Source: Puccinia triticina
Lineage: Eukaryota > Basidiomycota > Pucciniomycetes > Pucciniales > Pucciniaceae
NCBI RefSeq assembly: GCF_026914185.1
Contig: NC_070570.1
Location: 5,022,001-5,086,000 of the forward strand
Length of the DNA stretch: 64,000 nucleotides
Reading direction: 5' to 3'
Made by a program: the position numbers and the translations under genes. The first letter of the stretch is position 1. Each line of letters opens with the position of its first letter. Under the pieces are notes generated by a model. The model made no database searches. It was not told where the DNA came from and worked only from the letters and a program-made list of their open reading frames with translations. Positions 63,068 through 64,000 of the stretch are shown piece by piece.

Positions 63068-63127
<60 letters not shown>
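63068..63127. repeat. (GA)n microsatellite
   Basis: An essentially uninterrupted GA dinucleotide run of about 60 bp. Minus-strand frames reading SLSLSL across it are artefacts. Confidence 0.98.
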
Positions 63128-63132
<5 letters not shown>

Positions 63133-63863
63133 GATCTTTCAATGTTATGATTTAATATGGGCCAAGCTCTACCTGGAAAATTAGGCTGCCAACTGTGCTG
63201 AAGGAGTGCAACAGTCTCCACTCACACCAAGGAAACGGTGGTGGGAATCAGAAGTAGGGTTACTACCCTGCTCTGGTTTTTAAGTTCTTAACCAGAGATA
63301 ACCTATAGATCATTTGATGTTTGAAGAGAGGAAGAGAAACAGAGAGAGAGCAGTCAAGAGCAACAGAGTTTCCTCTGAAATAAAAAAGGTCAGTGAAAGA
63401 GGGTACTTACTGTCAATATCCTGTGGTGATACTGGGAGTGAAGTGGCCTCTGGTTAGTGATCCTGGGTGTCTCTGGGGTGTGGTTCTGGTGTGCTGAAGT
63501 CTGTGGATCCTCCTGAGGCATGGGGGATCCTGACTTTGAAAATTTTCAGAGTTTGCTTACATAATGTACAGGTGGTTGGCGCGCCAGGTAGTGCTGCCAC
63601 GTCACAACTGCGCATGCGCGCCATGACTGAAGAACTCAGGGAAGGAGTATAGTTACAAAGAAGTGGTGAGTTATAACTAGGGTTAAAATTGAATGAGGAA
63701 ACAGAATTTGAAGTCAAAAAAAATAACTCTTAAGATTAAAAGGATATAAGGGTATTCAGGTGTAAAAGAGTAGAAAAGGCAGACTTTAGGCCAACTACGT
63801 TGGCTCTAAGGCTGACAGCACCTCTGGAACTTATGTGGTATTTTTGATGTAGGACTGTGAGGG

Positions 63864-64000
63864 ATGGCCAAAAACATCATTTCCACTCCCGCTTCTGTGG
63901 CACTCAGTGAGTGGGTGATGGAAAGAGAGGCAATGAATGCAGCCCAGTGGCGGCTATCTTTACCCAGGTTGCCTGCCTGCTGCCCTCTTTGTGCAGGTTT
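63864..64000 (+). CDS. Open reading frame running off the right edge (unknown)
   Basis: ATG at 63864, open for 45 codons to the window end, beginning MAKNIISTPASVALSEWVME and containing CCPLC near the edge. About 300 bp upstream, TGGTTGGCGCGCCAGG (about 63572) follows TGTACA and could be a primer-binding site after an LTR end. If so, this frame is the start of a gag in another retroelement. Neither point can be settled from this window. Confidence 0.25.
   Translation, partial: MAKNIISTPASVALSEWVMEREAMNAAQWRLSLPRLPACCPLCAG

Noticed and set aside
62945..63221. Ser-Leu repeat protein on the minus strand
   Set aside because: Translation of the GA microsatellite.

Overview
The window looks like a repeat-laden eukaryotic chromosome from a filamentous basidiomycete, most likely a rust fungus (Pucciniales). 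The reasons are short introns (about 60-100 bp) with GT...AG borders and CTGAC/CTGAT-type branch sites, an intron-rich housekeeping gene (THOC1/Hpr1), a DUF3602 gene with GRGGAGN motifs, a Crinkler-like NTPase gene, very large predicted secreted proteins, and stacked LTR retrotransposons, Helitron debris and inverted-repeat elements. Species cannot be fixed from the sequence alone.

Layout. 1-8357: a Ty1/copia element interrupted at its polypurine tract by a Ty3/gypsy element (346-8007, minus strand, LTRs identical wherever compared, internally deleted pol). 8358-17215: Helitron remnant with a helicase C-terminus, a divergent pair of paralogous four-exon accessory genes and a hairpin-CTAG 3' end, split by a gag-only LTR element (11182-15392) whose primer-binding region carries an almost full-length antisense tRNA-Tyr copy. 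17216-26700: no convincing genes; a mosaic of foldbacks, MITEs, TIR elements and palindromic minisatellite arrays. 26746-37469: a nearly intact, very young Ty3/gypsy element on the minus strand with a TTTTTTA -1 frameshift signal, one stop codon in integrase, and an antisense intron-containing gene in its 3' region. 37470-40574: repeats, including a probable solo LTR.

40575-54864 is the most gene-like accessory block. Two intronless paralogues of about 1,100 residues, each with a predicted signal peptide and a duplicated C-terminal domain I do not recognise, point towards each other. Between them lie a DUF3602 gene and a Crinkler-like NTPase-nuclease gene whose 5' end consists of three tandem two-exon modules. 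55925-59315 is an eight-exon THOC1/Hpr1 gene (973 codons, polyQ/QH tract). 59316-64000 returns to repeats, including a solo LTR that cleanly interrupts a palindromic minisatellite.

Functionally, only THOC1 (mRNA transcription-export, THO complex) and probably the DUF3602 gene are core genes. The block at 40.5-54.9 kb looks like a lineage-specific, possibly effector-like or conflict-related cluster. Most of the rest is mobile DNA, much of it young. Exon boundaries were derived by reading splice sites and checking phase; no database search or RNA data was available.
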